64,000 bases of DNA. Origin: Citrus sinensis. Its lineage: Eukaryota; Streptophyta; Magnoliopsida; Sapindales; Rutaceae. The notes beneath the pieces were generated by a model that worked only from the letters and a program-made list of their open reading frames with translations, made no database searches and was not told where the DNA came from. Where the stretch lies: the NCBI RefSeq assembly GCF_022201045.2, contig NC_068562.1, forward strand, positions 8,972,001 through 9,036,000, in the 5' to 3' direction. The position numbers were made by a program, and so were the translations under genes. Shown in pieces: positions 25,113-38,405 of the stretch. The stretch's first letter is position 1, and every line of letters begins with the position of its first letter.

Positions 25113-28100
25113 TAGTGGTTGGGGGACATAACGGCGTTTCGTTGTTGGTGCTGGAAGAATTCAACGGAACACGATTCGATCGTTGACTCGTTGACCGCCG
25201 TAGTAAATCAGTTACTTGACCATTTACTCCTTGGCCTTCTAAAACTAAAATTAACGAAGTCTATTGGTTGTATTTTTTTTTTAAGTCTTTGTCTTTTTCT
25301 CCTAATTTTCTTTTCTATTTCTTGAATCAAGACTTCAGCGGTCTAAAATAATTCCTAATGGTTTATGTTACAAAAATTCCTCTTTCATTAATTTATTTAT
25401 CTTCTTTTTTTTTTTTAAAAAAAAAAAGCTCGTGAATAATAAGATGTGTTTGATCATGAGAGGTTATATACGAATTTTTGAATCTCCTAATAACTCGCAT
25501 GCTCATCGTATTGTGCACATTTTACATTTTATTTACAACTCACGAATTCTATTGTAATTATACTCGTGAAACCATTGAAACTTTTTATTCTATGTTCTCT
25601 TTTTATTGTTTCTTACCGAAAGAATACATCAAATAAATGTAATATGCTTATTGAAAACATTTTGTAACAATTTTTTTTTATTTTATAAAATAGTCTCATA
25701 TGTCCTACAAATTTATTTGATCAAAATGTAATCATTATTGGATATAAATGTATAATAAGAAAACAAATTAAAAAAAAAGGGAGAATTATTTTATTTTTTT
25801 TTATTTTTCCCCTTTGCGGTACATTGCATCACTTGGAAAGCCGCCCACTCAATGGCACAAGATTAGACATTGAATTGGTAGGTAGGCACAAATCATTATT
25901 GTTCATTTTCCCCCCATTTGCAAACGGGCTGCTTCTTGAATAACATAATAGCATAGTTGAAAACTTTTTACTTCAATTAAATAATATATTAGCAAACAAT
26001 AAATATCCTTTAAAGATTAATCTGACTATTAAAATATTAAAATCAGAAACTGCCCATAATCTCCACATACAAGATGTTGTCTCATCCACCAAGAAAAGTG
26101 AGATCAGAATGGACCAATCAAATTTGTTGAAAATCCTAAGTTGAGCATGCTTATAATCACCTTGATATGATAGTGTCTCTCAACTATAACTTTAAAAATA
26201 TGATTACTCAGAATAAATTTTTGGGTTAATTTTGATTCCCCCCTTGACAAAATAGATGGACAAATTGAGCACTTAAGACTATAATTCATTGTTGGGGACG
26301 CTCTTCGTTCTTTGTCGCGTAACAATTGATTGCGGGGGTACTAAGCACTTATCTTTAAAGAGGAGTTTATATTCAATTTCAAGCTCCTTTTCTATTGATA
26401 TAAAAGACAAATCATTAACAGTTACGAGTAAGCACTTGTTTTTAGGCTTCCTAATTCGCATAACTCTTTTGGTAGTTAACAGCATTAAAAGTGATGTTCA
26501 ATTACAACCTGCTCATGCTCATAATTAGATGATTATATCTGTTTAATTTTAAAAAAATTAGATGCCATGCATATATCTATAGATCTTGTTAAGATTTAAC
26601 TACCTTTATCTATTCATATAATTAGTGACTTCTGAACCGTAATTATATACTTCTCTTTTAATTTAGGGATCCAGCTATATTGGATATGATCTAACTTAAA
26701 GCATCCATTGCATTCATTGGATCTAAAGTTGAAAGAACTAATATTAATTTCAACCTTAGATCTAATGACTATAATGGATGCTCTAACTTATAGCACCTCT
26801 AACATAGTAATTCCCTTTAGTTCATGAAAAAAATCTCGTCGCACTGACTTAAAGGGTTTCAAATATTTTTGGGATCAAGTTAAAAAAAAAAATGAGAATG
26901 TGATAGACAAATTGAAGATGTAAATTAAATTATGCACCAAATGGCCAAAGGAATACCTCACTTTTTATTATTGCTTTTTTTATGCCAATTTGCACACTCG
27001 CTTCTTTACCCACATGGCTTACTGTGAACTTCATTCATATCCATTAATTGTGGCTAATTTTTCATCTCTTCGGTTGAGTATTTCAAGAATCTTCCTTTGG
27101 TTGCTAGGGTTTGTTTATTTTAGCTAGCTAGCTTTACCTTGATCAATTCAATCTTCGTATTATTATATTTAACCGATAAATTAGGTTGTTTACTATAATC
27201 ACATTTCGTATATTCATAGTATGTGATTATGATTTGTGTGTTATTTCTTTTAATCATTTCTTTTTCTCCAATTTGTCGTCCTTGGTGAGTTGTAACCTCG
27301 CTATCGATCGATTCCTTTTTTTTTTTTTTTCATTCTCTTCTTATCCATATGATGTTTTATTTGTTGAGATTAAATTATGCAAAGACAAGCATTAGCAGTA
27401 ATAAGTTGAATTAATGAATGGGCAAGGTGTCCCATTTGTCTCCCACGCCTCACTTAAAAGTTGAATAGGCCTACTTCCACTTTAATTACAAAGAATAAAA
27501 ACTCGGTCCCTCCATGAGGATTACTTCTTGTGGGAAAAATAGTGCAATGCATACGCAAGTGGTCTCATCTAAACAATTATGTTTAAGATGAAAAAAAAAA
27601 TTGAAATAGGGATTCATTTAATTGATAAATATTAGAAGAATACATTTCAGATTATCAAATTATAACTTTTAGAATAACTTTTATCGTGATATAATAACTT
27701 TTAGAATATTATCAAATTATTGTAATCTTCAACCTTCTTTTTTTTTTTTTTTCAAAAGATAAGAGAAAAATAAAAGCGAGCTGATGAAATTTTTTTTATC
27801 TTCTTACAAAATAAAGATAAAAATATTTATAATAATTTAAAAATATTTTTAAAATATGATTTCACAAATGATAATTTAAAATTAACCCTATTAAAATGAA
27901 AAATATTTATTTTTTACACAAAACATTTAATTGTTATTCAGTTGCACAACACCAGTAAGAGAGAGTGAGAGACCTTCTCATCACAACTTTGTTTGACTTG
28001 ACAAGTGTAAAGCTAAATAAAGAATTAAAGATCACCGTTGATATGGACTGGGAACCACATGGCGATGTGCCAGACACGAGATATCGGCCCACAAAAGATC

Positions 28101-31100
28101 TAAATAGGATTAAGGGCACGTGTTCTTGATTGAGGGACACCCACCGCCTATAAAAAGAAAAATTATATAATACCTATCATGTATTATAATAAATTAATGC
28201 ATGCATGACATGTGTAATTGAATTTAATATAATCATTATTTATATGATGATTTTTTAAAATAAATACACACATATCATAATATTATTTATTTATTGTATC
28301 TCTAACATAATACATCTAGTGTATTCTAAAATTTCTCTTAAAAAAAATTCCGCCCTTAAAAGTCAGTTAATCCTTGCACATTAACGTTAAATTTAGAGCA
28401 ACTTCCTATAGCAAATTTTAAAGAAAATAAAGTTTATCAGGATCTTTATCAAACCTGAGGAAAATTCAGTCTTTTTTATTTTTTTTTTCATTTTTTCTAT
28501 TTATAAATCATGTGTTTAAAGTGTTGATATATATGCTTTGGTGGGTCTCACTTGCTGCCCACCAATGCTACAGTGAGCACAAGTTGCATCTAACTCGATG
28601 ATCTTAAAGAGATTTCATCATTCAAGTTGCTTTCCAATATCCCCATCTAAAAAATTCTGTTTTGTCATGAAGCCAAGCTAACATTCTCACTTTGTTGTGA
28701 TGAAAAAGGTCAAAAAAGATGTGGTTCATAAGGAGCATTATCAAACCCTAGCTGAAAAAGCAGTGAAACAAAGATACAACAACCAATAGATGTGGTCATT
28801 TGTGACACAAACTTATCATACCGATGCAAATGTAATACAGAATTAATAGGTTGGGTTCAAAATTCTGAGATTTACATTGAATTTTATATCAATATATAAA
28901 AATATATAAGTTAATAATCTGACACGTTAAACTTGAATTATAGAGCAGACATCTTGTCATGACGTGGCCAAGTAAATGAATTTAATTTGGCAGGTCATTA
29001 TAATGAATTGGAAAAACTTTCACATGTCCCAAATGAAACAAGCAATACGTGTTGAATTATTAGGTATAAAATGTTAGGATAAGGTAAAATCCGGAAAGCA
29101 TATTTCCAATTCAAAGTTGGAACAATGGACTCGTTTGTAGCTTACTACCAAGTGTTGAAGCTTTCTCCGAGTTGTTTCCATCAATGAACAATATGAAGAC
29201 AGACAAAATTCGGATTCAAAGACATGTGGAAATTATTTAACATATCTCCTAAATAATGTTGGAACCATTATCGTTCCAAATTCGCTTAAACAAACGTCTC
29301 CAACACGCTATTGAATATTGATTGATTGATTCTATTCAAGTCACTTTGAAGATTAAAATAAGCATTAGCTCCGTTAGAAAAAAAAAAAAAAATCATGGTG
29401 TTTTTCTTCTTTATTTGATCGCTACTCGTAGGAGTTGCAGAGCTTAAGAATGTGATTCTCAGAATAATAATGCAAGTGATAAAATAATCAATCCAAGCTT
29501 CTTGGAGCTGTTAATGTCCCATGCATGAACAAGCATTAGCCATTAGTAAAACTTGTACGTGCAAGTGTGACAATTCGTAAAGCCTGTTTATTATGAACAC
29601 ATTATCATTAGTTTGTAAATTTGCAAATTCTGGGTCCAAAATGAATATTACAGCTTATCAGAACAAGATATGCAGATAAAGAACCGAGACACAGAGGGCC
29701 ACAGCATTACCAAACACAAGTTTGAAATCTTGGCCATCTCTGTGTTCGATATCACTTGGCTTCTTGGTTTCTTTTTTTCAACATTCATGTACCCTTTAAG
29801 CCCACAGGACTGGTGATACTCCATGTGCTTGTGGTTGATCTGTATGCATGACACTGTTAGTTAGAATTGAATTATTGGTGAAGCTGAAGCTGCAGAGGAA
29901 ACCAATGATGGTAGGTCCCAAGAAATTAGCTGCCACGGAGTTAGATTTCAAATGTTTCTGCCATTTTCTTTTTTTTAATTCAAGAATAAGAAAAAACGTA
30001 TCAGACATGCTTATAACCAAACATCTTTGTTTTTCCTTTTTGAGCTAAGCCAGATGATACTCATAGGATTTCAATTTTGCAGAAAGTAGATCTTGATACG
30101 ATTCATCATGGCTACAGCTGTATTATTTCAACTATTATATATCACATTGCAAATTAAATGAGTAACATGTTTAAGAGTTTGAGAGTGATTAGCTCCAATA
30201 TAATGATTTAACGTGGAATCAATTAACCACAAGTTCTCGAACCACAACTCACATTTTGACCAATGAAAGAGCATGTTTTGTCATAAAAGCTCAAGGACAA
30301 CGATGGAAACCTAATTATATTGCAGTAGGAGAATGAAAATAATGGCATGCTAAACAACATGATGATATCTTGCCGTTATTTGGGGTAGATTTTCGAGCTA
30401 TGTAATTGTCGGAATTTAAATTTTGGATAGATCCCTGATTGTAATGTCAGTAGTTTGTAATATATTTCGAAAAAAGAAAAAAGTGTACAATTCTAATGAG
30501 AACCACAGATAAACTAACAAACAATTTTCACCTTCCATTGCGGTTTCAATTCAAATGAAACTTCAGTCATTTCTCCTTTTCATGGTGGGCACAATCTGAG
30601 CTTTTCTCCATACTTGATTGGAATCTTGAATGCATATTTCTCTCCATGCACACATTTAGTGCATCCTTAATCACACATCAAATGTTATTGAAATGAATCA
30701 AATTCCACTCTCATTGGCAACCATAGCTTAATGGGTCCTCCCAAATTGTAAAAGCTAGCCTTTTTGGTTGTTATTATTATTATTTTTAATTTTTTATTGA
30801 TCGTAAAAGCAAAATCCTATCTCCTCCTCCTACCATGTTAACACATGATCAATAATATCCTCCTCTCAGTGGGAATTTTCTTTCAGAATCTCTTAACAGG
30901 AAGTCTCAAAAGCTGAAACGATATCATAAAAAAGAATTACCAAATTTGTCGTTACACAATTGGGTGAATGTCAATCTAACTAGCAGAATTGGAAAATGAG
31001 TTGCTGATCACTTTGAAATTATTGGTATCTGATGTTGATGTAATTAAGTGCTAGGCCTTGAAGAATACCTGTCTACAGATTGTATAGTAAATGTATAATT

Positions 31101-32690
31101 GGCATAGTGCGACAGTGTGTATAATTCTTTTCTCTCTAGTGTGTAGAAGTCTTTTCTGTCCAAGAATATGTTATGTGCTAATGCTCTTTTATATCAGGCC
31201 ACAGCAGTTAATTATAAAAATGATCATAAGGGGTGTACATTGAGAAAGATTTTTCAATATCAAGATGACCTTTTTACCTTTAAAACTGGGCCATTAGGCC
31301 TTCAATAAAGCAAGCACTGTGAAGCTTTTAAACCTAGAGGGAAGACGTTGATGATATGGCAAAAAGAATTTACAGATCAAGAATCTAGGCTTGAATAATA
31401 GTTGGTTGTCCGGTCATTCAATGTGGGCAAATCAATAATGAACCAAAGTGCCTATTAAGGAATATATGTGCAGTAGTTGTAATATTTAATGAGAAATCAC
31501 GTTTATACCTTAATGCCTTTTCAATTAATTACGATAATGATGGACACCTAATAATTGCATACAGGTATCAGAAATTGTGGCATGTATATTCCAGGCAAAA
31601 TAAACCACAAATCTTGCCAGTACCACTATTGAATTTAGACAAGTGTTTGTCTCCAAATAGTCTTTAATGAGAATATTGTGATAAGTATAGCAGAATAAAT
31701 TAGATAGATAAACCCCATCTCATTCAAAATGTCATCATTTGCATAAATAACAACGGTCCTAATTAATTGAACTGAAACCACCTAATTAATTGCATGCAGC
31801 TGCATTTCATTTGTTCTGTGGATTGGGAAAAAAAAAAAAAAAAGCTGATATTTTAGAAATCTCACATTCTAGTCATGGATGTTTGTGGCAACAAAACCGT
31901 ATGAGGAGTCAATCATTTTGGGAATTTCTTTGTCCAGGCTTTATATTGCACATCTGATCTTATCATATTTCTGGAAAAAATTGACCTTAAAGTGTGCATG
32001 GGCCTGTTTCTCCATTTTTATCTAACGAGGCAGCACCTAATTTAATGCCAGAACTGCTGCGCCTGCAAATTTAAGTGGTAGCTAACAAAGGACCAGCCTC
32101 TTTTATTACTACCTTTTCCAGAATAAATATTCAATAATATCCAAGCGATAAAACCATATGTGAAATGGTTCACAAAAATTGAGAGCCCACAATCATTAAT
32201 GGGTCCGAAATGAAGAAATATGAACTTCAACGAAATTATTAATCAGCAATATATAAATTATAAAATATTAAATAAACTTGAGCACCACTACCTTGAACAA
32301 GTTGCCATGTTAATGAGGTTACTTTGTAAAGAAAAAGACGTGGGTGTTGTAATAATGATTTGTCCAAGAGTGGAGTGTTAAAAACCCCTCTAAATTTTTA
32401 TAACGCTTCTTTTAAATATTATTTTCTAAAAAACATTAATTGATAAAATACACGTCCATATATCAAAATTAGCCATCTTCCGATAAATTTTTACCCAAAA
32501 AAGTTCTTTTTAAATTTGTACAAATCCTTAAATATTATATTTATCTTCAATTTTTCATATTATTATATAATTTTTTATCTTCTGAACTCATATAATTTTC
32601 TTTAAAAAATTCATTTAAAATTTAGAATTTAAATATACATTCTGAAATGGGTGAGTGTAAAAATTTTATCAAAAGAATAATTCATATAAG
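25113..32690. other. 7.5-kb gene-poor desert
   Basis: No protein-coding gene was recognised on either strand. The sequence is AT-rich with many homopolymer runs. Short minus-strand frames near 29648-30020 (one starting MEYHQSCGLKGYMNVEKKK) are the only mildly coding-like stretches and could not be assigned. A small hairpin element at 26692-26790 is annotated separately. Confidence 0.45.
26692..26790. mobile_element. Small fold-back (hairpin) MITE, about 99 bp
   Basis: The left arm (26692-26734) has AGCATCCATTGCATTCATTG then ATCTAAAGTTGAAA; the right arm (26748-26790) is its imperfect reverse complement, with a loop of about 13 bases. The stem is roughly 43 bp with a handful of mismatches. 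Non-coding, consistent with a tiny MITE or a miRNA-like foldback. Confidence 0.7.
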
Positions 32691-32695
32691 TGTTT

Positions 32696-32771
32696 AATTG
32701 AATATTCATTCAAAGCGAATTAATTTAATTGGTGTTAGGTAATTGAATATTCATTCAAAGCCAATTAATTT
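32696..32771. repeat. 31-bp direct duplication
   Basis: AATTGAATATTCATTCAAAG followed by an SGAATTAATTT-like stretch occurs at 32696 and again at 32741, a 45-bp period, with about one or two differences. A local tandem duplication in non-coding DNA. Confidence 0.85.
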
Positions 32772-32973
32772 TGTGTTATGACATATAAGTAATTTCCAGT
32801 AAAAGGGGTATTACAAGTACTTGAGATCGGTGTCAAAAATCCCTACTCTAAATCCAATCTTTGAATCTGAAAATGGGGCTAGTTTACTATGACTTGTGGA
32901 TTCTTAATCCAACTTAAATGGGCCTTGTTAAAGATGTCAAAATGAAAGCCAAGTAGCAATTTGTGCAATTTTG

Positions 32974-33054
32974 TTAATTTTGTCCGAGTGGTTAAGGAGA
33001 CAGACTCGAATCTGTTGGGCTTCGCCTGCGCTGGTTCGAATCCTGCTGTCGACG
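32974..33054 (+). pseudogene. tRNA-Ser(CGA) pseudogene
   Basis: The body matches a type II serine tRNA: D-arm TCCGAGTGGTTAAGGA, anticodon arm ACAGA-CTCGAA-TCTGT, long variable arm TGGGCTTCGCC and T-arm with GGTTCGAATCC. Three faults mark it as broken. The anticodon loop has six bases instead of seven (one A missing), the T-stem has a T-T mismatch, and the 5' acceptor strand (TTAATTT) does not pair with the 3' strand TGTCGAC. Both internal polymerase III boxes remain close to consensus, and a T11 run at about 33067 follows as a terminator. It lies about 190 bp upstream of the THA8-like ATG. Confidence 0.85.
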
Positions 33055-33247
33055 AGCTTGAAACACTTTTTTTTTTCCCCATTTTATACATTACCCTTCT
33101 GGCCTTCTCCCTCAATTTCCATGCAAACGGCGAATTATCAAAAAGAATGGGACCATCTTGAAATTATCCCACTCTTACGAGAAGATCCAACGGTTAAGTG
33201 TTATCTTATTCCGCCACCAATTTCTTTTTTTTGTTTGGGGGGCAAAA

Positions 33248-33937
33248 ATGGCGACCTCTCTTCACTCAAACCTAACATTTCTCCCATCACACCACTCTCC
33301 AAAACACAAGCCAACAATCATCACCACTCATCATCGTCTTCCCATACGGTGCGGCCCACGAAGCAATCGCGGACCTCTAGTCAAAGGCAGAATCTTGAGC
33401 ACGGAAGCAATCCAAGCCGTCCAATTCTTAAAACGCGCCCACAAACAAAATCCCCAGAATCCCACCTATCCACCCCTCTCCCGCCTCATCAAACACGATC
33501 TGCTCGCCGCCCTCCGCGAGCTCATCCGCCAGGGCGAGTGCGCCGTCGCCGTCCACGTGTTCTCCACCATCCAGAGAGAGTACCAGCAGCAAGACTTGGG
33601 TTTGCTCGCTGATTTGATCAATACATTGGCGAAGAGCGGTTTGACAGGGGAGGTTGACTGTTTGATCGGCGAGTTGGAGGAGATCGATGGTGGTGATGGA
33701 AGGGGTCTGTCGAGGGTGGTCAGGGCTGTGGTTGAGGCCGGGTCAAAGGAATCGACGGTCAGGATTTATGGGCTGATGAAAAGAAGTGGGGTGGGGTGTA
33801 GTTGGAAAGTGGATGAGTATGCGGGTAAGGTTTTGAGCAAGGGGTTGAGGAGGTTTGGTGAAGAGGAGTTGGCCAATGAGGTTGAGAGGGAATTTTGTTG
33901 GGTTCCTGGGGGTAGTTTGGAGAATTTGAGTGTGTAA
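33248..33937 (+). CDS. THA8: THA8-like short PPR protein, chloroplast
   Basis: Single-exon frame of 229 residues from ATG 33248 (context AAAAATGGCG). Residues 1-35 are Ser/Thr/His-rich and basic, as in a chloroplast transit peptide, then comes GRILSTEAIQAVQFLKRAH, which I recall as typical of THYLAKOID ASSEMBLY 8. The rest is a string of short helical hairpins such as LRELIRQGECAVAVHVFSTI and LINTLAKSGLTGEVDCLI, i.e. only a few PPR-like repeats. THA8 is a plastid RNA-binding protein needed for splicing of specific group II introns (ycf3 intron 2 and trnA). An upstream in-frame ATG at 33158 is rejected because the extra 30 residues are not targeting-like. The gene is intact; THA8 versus a THA8-like paralogue is less certain. 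Confidence 0.82.
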   Translation: MATSLHSNLTFLPSHHSPKHKPTIITTHHRLPIRCGPRSNRGPLVKGRILSTEAIQAVQFLKRAHKQNPQNPTYPPLSRLIKHDLLAALRELIRQGECAVAVHVFSTIQREYQQQDLGLLADLINTLAKSGLTGEVDCLIGELEEIDGGDGRGLSRVVRAVVEAGSKESTVRIYGLMKRSGVGCSWKVDEYAGKVLSKGLRRFGEEELANEVEREFCWVPGGSLENLSV

Positions 33938-34493
33938 AATTCATTATCTTGTTATGTATTATATAAAGTTTTTGGTAATTTGATCATCCTCTGTAATTTA
34001 TGTTATAGATGTATAGAGTGTGAATTCTCCATTTTGTTGAACTTTCTAAAATTACTATAATATGGGCTACAAGTATCCGAAATTACCGAAATACCCACTG
34101 TTCTTGTCACCACATCAAATATAAGTCTGATTAGTAAATTCAAGTAACAGTTTGAGATAATAATAACTTTTCCAATCAAATGAATCGCAGTGAGGTGAAA
34201 GATCACAATATGGTTCATATTCTCAAACCCTTTTTGTCGTATCATCATCTCATTCGTGTCACTAATTGATTTTCTTATAATATTGTCATTAAGAGTTCGT
34301 TTAAAAATAATTGAAAATATCAATCAATGATGGTCAAGCAACTTAAGTGACAAAAATAGTCAAACAACAAAAGTGACAAAAGAAAAACAAAAGAGATTTA
34401 ATTGATGGATTTTGCAAACTTCTTGTTTATTTAAATTTTGGACAAGGATTAGCAAATTGGCTGTAAATTACTAGATTATCAAAGTAATTTTAT
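33938..34493. other. Intergenic spacer THA8-like to PEX2
   Basis: Contains the 3' flank of the THA8-like gene and upstream DNA of PEX2; no gene seen. Confidence 0.5.
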
Positions 34494-34588
34494 TGGGCTG
34501 GACCGTTATTATTGGGCCGGATGTGCCTAACTCGACCCCGAACCCAATCTTAGTTAAATGGGTTGTGACGTGAAAAAGAGACAGCCCA
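34494..34588 (+). promoter_or_regulatory. Cluster of site II-like motifs upstream of PEX2
   Basis: TGGGCT at 34494-34499, TGGGCC at 34513-34518 and AGCCCA (inverse) at 34583-34588 lie 370-460 bp before the PEX2 ATG. Such TGGGCY clusters are typical of constitutively expressed plant genes. The distance suggests the transcription start lies well upstream of the ATG, but this is inference. Confidence 0.45.
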
Positions 34589-34956
34589 TGATGGGTTGAG
34601 CGAGCGAGAGCATTGAGAATCTCTGAAAAACTGAACACTGAAGTCATCATCCTCGGAATCAAGATCCCGTCAAAAGACCAAACTACCCTCTGATCAAGCC
34701 AAAAATTGCTCAGAGTATTTCGTAGGCATAGGCTTGTCTAATTTTTAAAAATTAAATTAAAAAAAAAGGATCAAAATTTGCAACTTAGTTCAAATTCCCC
34801 GGTGCGGTCACCACTTCAACTGTTTCTGTTTGTGACCAGAACTTGAACCAAGCAAATCTTAATATATCTCTTAACAAGATTCATCAATAAAAAAATTAGA
34901 GCTTTAGAAGAAACCCTAGCAATCTGTATCATCTGCAAAAAGAAAAAGCTGAAAAA

Positions 34957-37900
34957 ATGGCCTCAATACCTCCACCACAAGATGAATGGATTGATACATA
35001 TAAAAAACTGCTTCCTCATTGGCAATCTCTTGCTCTTTCTCATCAGGTAAGCTTGATATGACTTGCCCTTTAAATTTGAGCTCTTATTTTTCAAGTTTAT
35101 TTAATTTCCCTTAACTTTTGCTTCCTGTCACCTATGTTTTAGGGCTTTGTACTTTGTTCATTTTTGTGTTTCATTTCTCTGGTGGTGAATTTATAGGAAA
35201 ATTTCGGTGGGAAATTTTTTTGGTTGATGAATATTATGAAATAAGTTTGACTTAGCTTAATTAAAATGCAATGCGAATGTCCCCAAGAAATGTAATTTAT
35301 CTTTATTTGAATTAGCTGATGGATATTTTTGTAGCAAAGTTTGAAACTTTTGACTTGTATTGAGACTGAGTATGCTAATTTTATGTTGATTCGCATGTTA
35401 TCAGAGTCAAAATTAGTTGATTTTGTTTTCTGGGCAGCTGAGAAATCATATGTTTCATTATGAAATTTATTATTGAGTAATTATGTTAACCTTGCAATTG
35501 GGTTTTCATGTATATGTTATCTGGACAGACAATTATACCCATTTCGATATCGAGGGTTAATCAGTTTGACGCTGGAAGATTGGACATTGAAATGTCAGCC
35601 ATGTTAAAAGAACAGTTGGTTAAGGTCTTCTCTCTGATGAAGGTACTTTGTTGTGTTTCTGAAGGAATCTATTGTGTATTGTTGAATTAGCATTCACTTG
35701 GTCGATTTTCTTAATTATGTTTCTTTAATTTGTTGGGATTAGCCAGGAATGTTATTTCAATATGAACCTGAGCTCGATGCTTTTCTAGAGTTTTTAATTT
35801 GGCGGTTTTCAATTTGGGTGGATAAGCCGACTCCTGGAAATGCTCTAATGAATTTGAGGTACAGGGATGAACGTGCTGTGGAAACAAGAGCAAAAGGTAA
35901 GGTCTGAACCTATAATTGTCTCTTTGTCTAATGTGATAGTTCTTGTTGACAGTTTGAGATTCCTGGGTTCCTCAAAACTTCTATCTTAAGTAGATTGGAG
36001 ATATTTGATGACCTTGGGACTGATTTATAGGGATTAGGGAGGAAGGATGGTTATGCACTTGTTATGTCATCTAATTCACTGTTTTGAGATGATTAATTAA
36101 AGATGAAGCTTCCCGCCTATAATTTCTTGTCATGGGCTTTGTTGCTGGTTGATTGAAATATATTTGCAAAGAACTTCTCTAACCTTTGAGTTTGATGGAT
36201 GCTCTTGAGACGAATGTAATGGATGAATATGACTGTTAATTTTTATTTGCTGTTTGTTTTGGAACCTTCTCAGAATAGACTATAGTTATTGGGAGAATAG
36301 TATCTGTTTCAATCCTTGGGCCCAAATGGGAAATTTGAAAATTAAAGCATGCATTTCTAAATGAGCTTTTTGCCATTTGAATATATAAACAGTATTTTTG
36401 TTCGTTCTAGAAAGTAGTTCTTTCAAGATAAAAAAGTCAAAAGGGGCCCAGTAAGTGGGTATCATAACAACCAGGATTTCTTTCATGTTTTCATATTCCA
36501 GAACAGAAAAATTTTGTTTCCTCAATAACCATTTATTTTGTTGTGTCTTTTGCTCAGCTACCTAACCTACTAAGTTCAAACTTGTTTTTGCAGTCAGAAC
36601 TGGTTTGGAGGGACCTGGACTTACGAATGCCCAGAAGATTTGGTATTGCATTGCCACTGTTGGTGGACAGTACCTCTGGGCTCGTTTACAATCATTCTCT
36701 GCTTTCCGCAGATGGGGAGACTCTGAGCAGGTAGTGCTTATATTAGCAATTTACCTACCCACTGTTATCCTAGAAGGAAGGATTTGTGTGTTTGTATGGG
36801 TACATGCATGATGGTGGAGGTATGGGTTACTGATTTTCTTTACATGTTATTCAGAGGCCATTGGCTAGGCGAGCATGGATTTTAATACAGCGGATTGAAG
36901 CACTTTACAAGGCTGCCTCATTTGGCAACCTACTCATATTTCTTTACACCGGAAGGTACGTCTTTATATGATATATTATTTTATGAATATAATTAGTACT
37001 ATGGAGATGAAGTTATCTATTATTTATTAGAGAGAACGCCAGTTAGAGTTGGCTGATTTAACAGTAATTTCTTCATATTAGTGATTATTGATTTCCCTTT
37101 ACATATTTGCTGACAGAAGGATTTCCAGTAGTACCATTAATGATGTATTTTTCATTTCATTGATTGTTGATTACTCAATTACATGTTCAGTGAGAAATAT
37201 GAACAATGATTGTTGGACTGTCTCCATTATTTCCATATAAGTAAAGGGATGATATTAAGGATACTGATATAATTGAAAATTGTCAACTGATCTCACAAGG
37301 TAGAATATGCTTGAATAATATTTCTGTTAGGAATTATATATTTCAAGCATATCTCTTGGCAATTCAAGGAAGGATATATGGTTAGCCTTATTCTAACATG
37401 GTCCATAGCCACATAGGATAGAATTCTCATGGATGGCTAATTATGTACCCACTTAATGGGGTTTGGACAAGACTATCAAAATAAATATTGGATTGTGGAC
37501 TGCATGCACAAGCTTCTAAACAATTTTGTAGCCTCTTACACCTATTTGCCTTATGTTTAGGGTATTAAGATGACATACTAATTCTGGAATGGCTGAACAT
37601 GTCTTGTTCTGTTGCAGGTATAGGAACCTCATTGAAAGAGCTTTAAGAGCAAGGCTTGTCTATGGGACCCCTAATATGAATCGAGCTGTTAGCTTCGAGT
37701 ACATGAATCGCCAGTTAGTGTGGAATGAGTTTTCGGTAATTGTTTTCCCTTCTCTTAATTGATTTTACATCATCTGAAAGTCAATTTACTCAATCAAAAG
37801 GATTTGAAAGTAGAAGATCTAGAATCAGTTAACAGGTTGCATGTTGGCAATCAATGTGGGAGAAATTTTGTCCAGTTATGGATTAATACTTGAGGTAATT

Positions 37901-38405
37901 TATTTTCACTCAGTTTTTCCTCTTCTATGATTTGCAGGAAATGCTACTTTTACTTCTTCCTCTTCTTAACTCGTCAACTGTTAAAGGCTTATTTGGCCCA
38001 TTTTCAAAGGATAAATCTTCAAGCTCTGAAGAGGATGTCACTACTTGTCCCATCTGCCAAGCAAGTCCAACCACTCCATTTCTTGCCCTCCCCTGTCAAC
38101 ATAGGTATATTACTTAACATCCTATTGTCAGCCTGATTTTCTCACTTCATTGCGAACTAACACATTCAATGTGAAAAAATTATTTGCAGAATTATCTTTC
38201 GCACAGCTCCACATTCTTTTTGACTTATAGAAACCAATATGACTCTGCTTACAATTAGTGATTCTTTCCTGTTGACAGGTACTGTTATTACTGCCTTAGG
38301 ACGCGCTGTGCCGCATCTCCATCATTCCGGTGTTCCAGATGCAACGAACCTGTAATTGCCATGCAGCGGCATGGTGTAATCAACCCAAAAATTTCAAGTC
38401 AATGA
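34957..38405 (+). CDS. PEX2: Peroxin 2, RING-type E3 ubiquitin ligase of the peroxisomal membrane
   Basis: Eight exons (34957-35046, 35529-35642, 35743-35896, 36594-36730, 36855-36955, 37618-37735, 37938-38104, 38279-38405) join in frame to 335 residues; Arabidopsis PEX2 is about 333. The N-terminal half is the Pex2/Pex12 domain (for example RVNQFDAGRLDIEMSAMLKE, and AWILIQRIEALYKAASFG) with hydrophobic segments for the peroxisome membrane. The C-terminus is a C3HC4 RING, Cys275-Pro-Ile-Cys278 through Cys291, His293, Cys296, Cys299, Cys312 and Cys315. With PEX10 and PEX12 it ubiquitinates the PTS1 receptor PEX5 for recycling. The plant gene is also known as TED3, from a suppressor of the det1 photomorphogenic mutant. 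All zinc ligands and splice sites are intact. Confidence 0.97.

Noticed and set aside
24457-25129. Two minus-strand frames upstream of the Aux/IAA gene
   Set aside because: Low-complexity, no splice context and no family resemblance.
32879-33115. Minus-strand 78-codon frame containing AGFEPAQAKPNRF
   Set aside because: This peptide is the antisense translation of the serine tRNA-like sequence, a known source of false ORFs. The tRNA pseudogene explains it.
32971-33612. Plus-strand 213-codon frame overlapping the THA8-like gene
   Set aside because: It starts inside the tRNA pseudogene and runs in another frame through the PPR coding sequence; composition is Pro/His/Arg-rich shadow.
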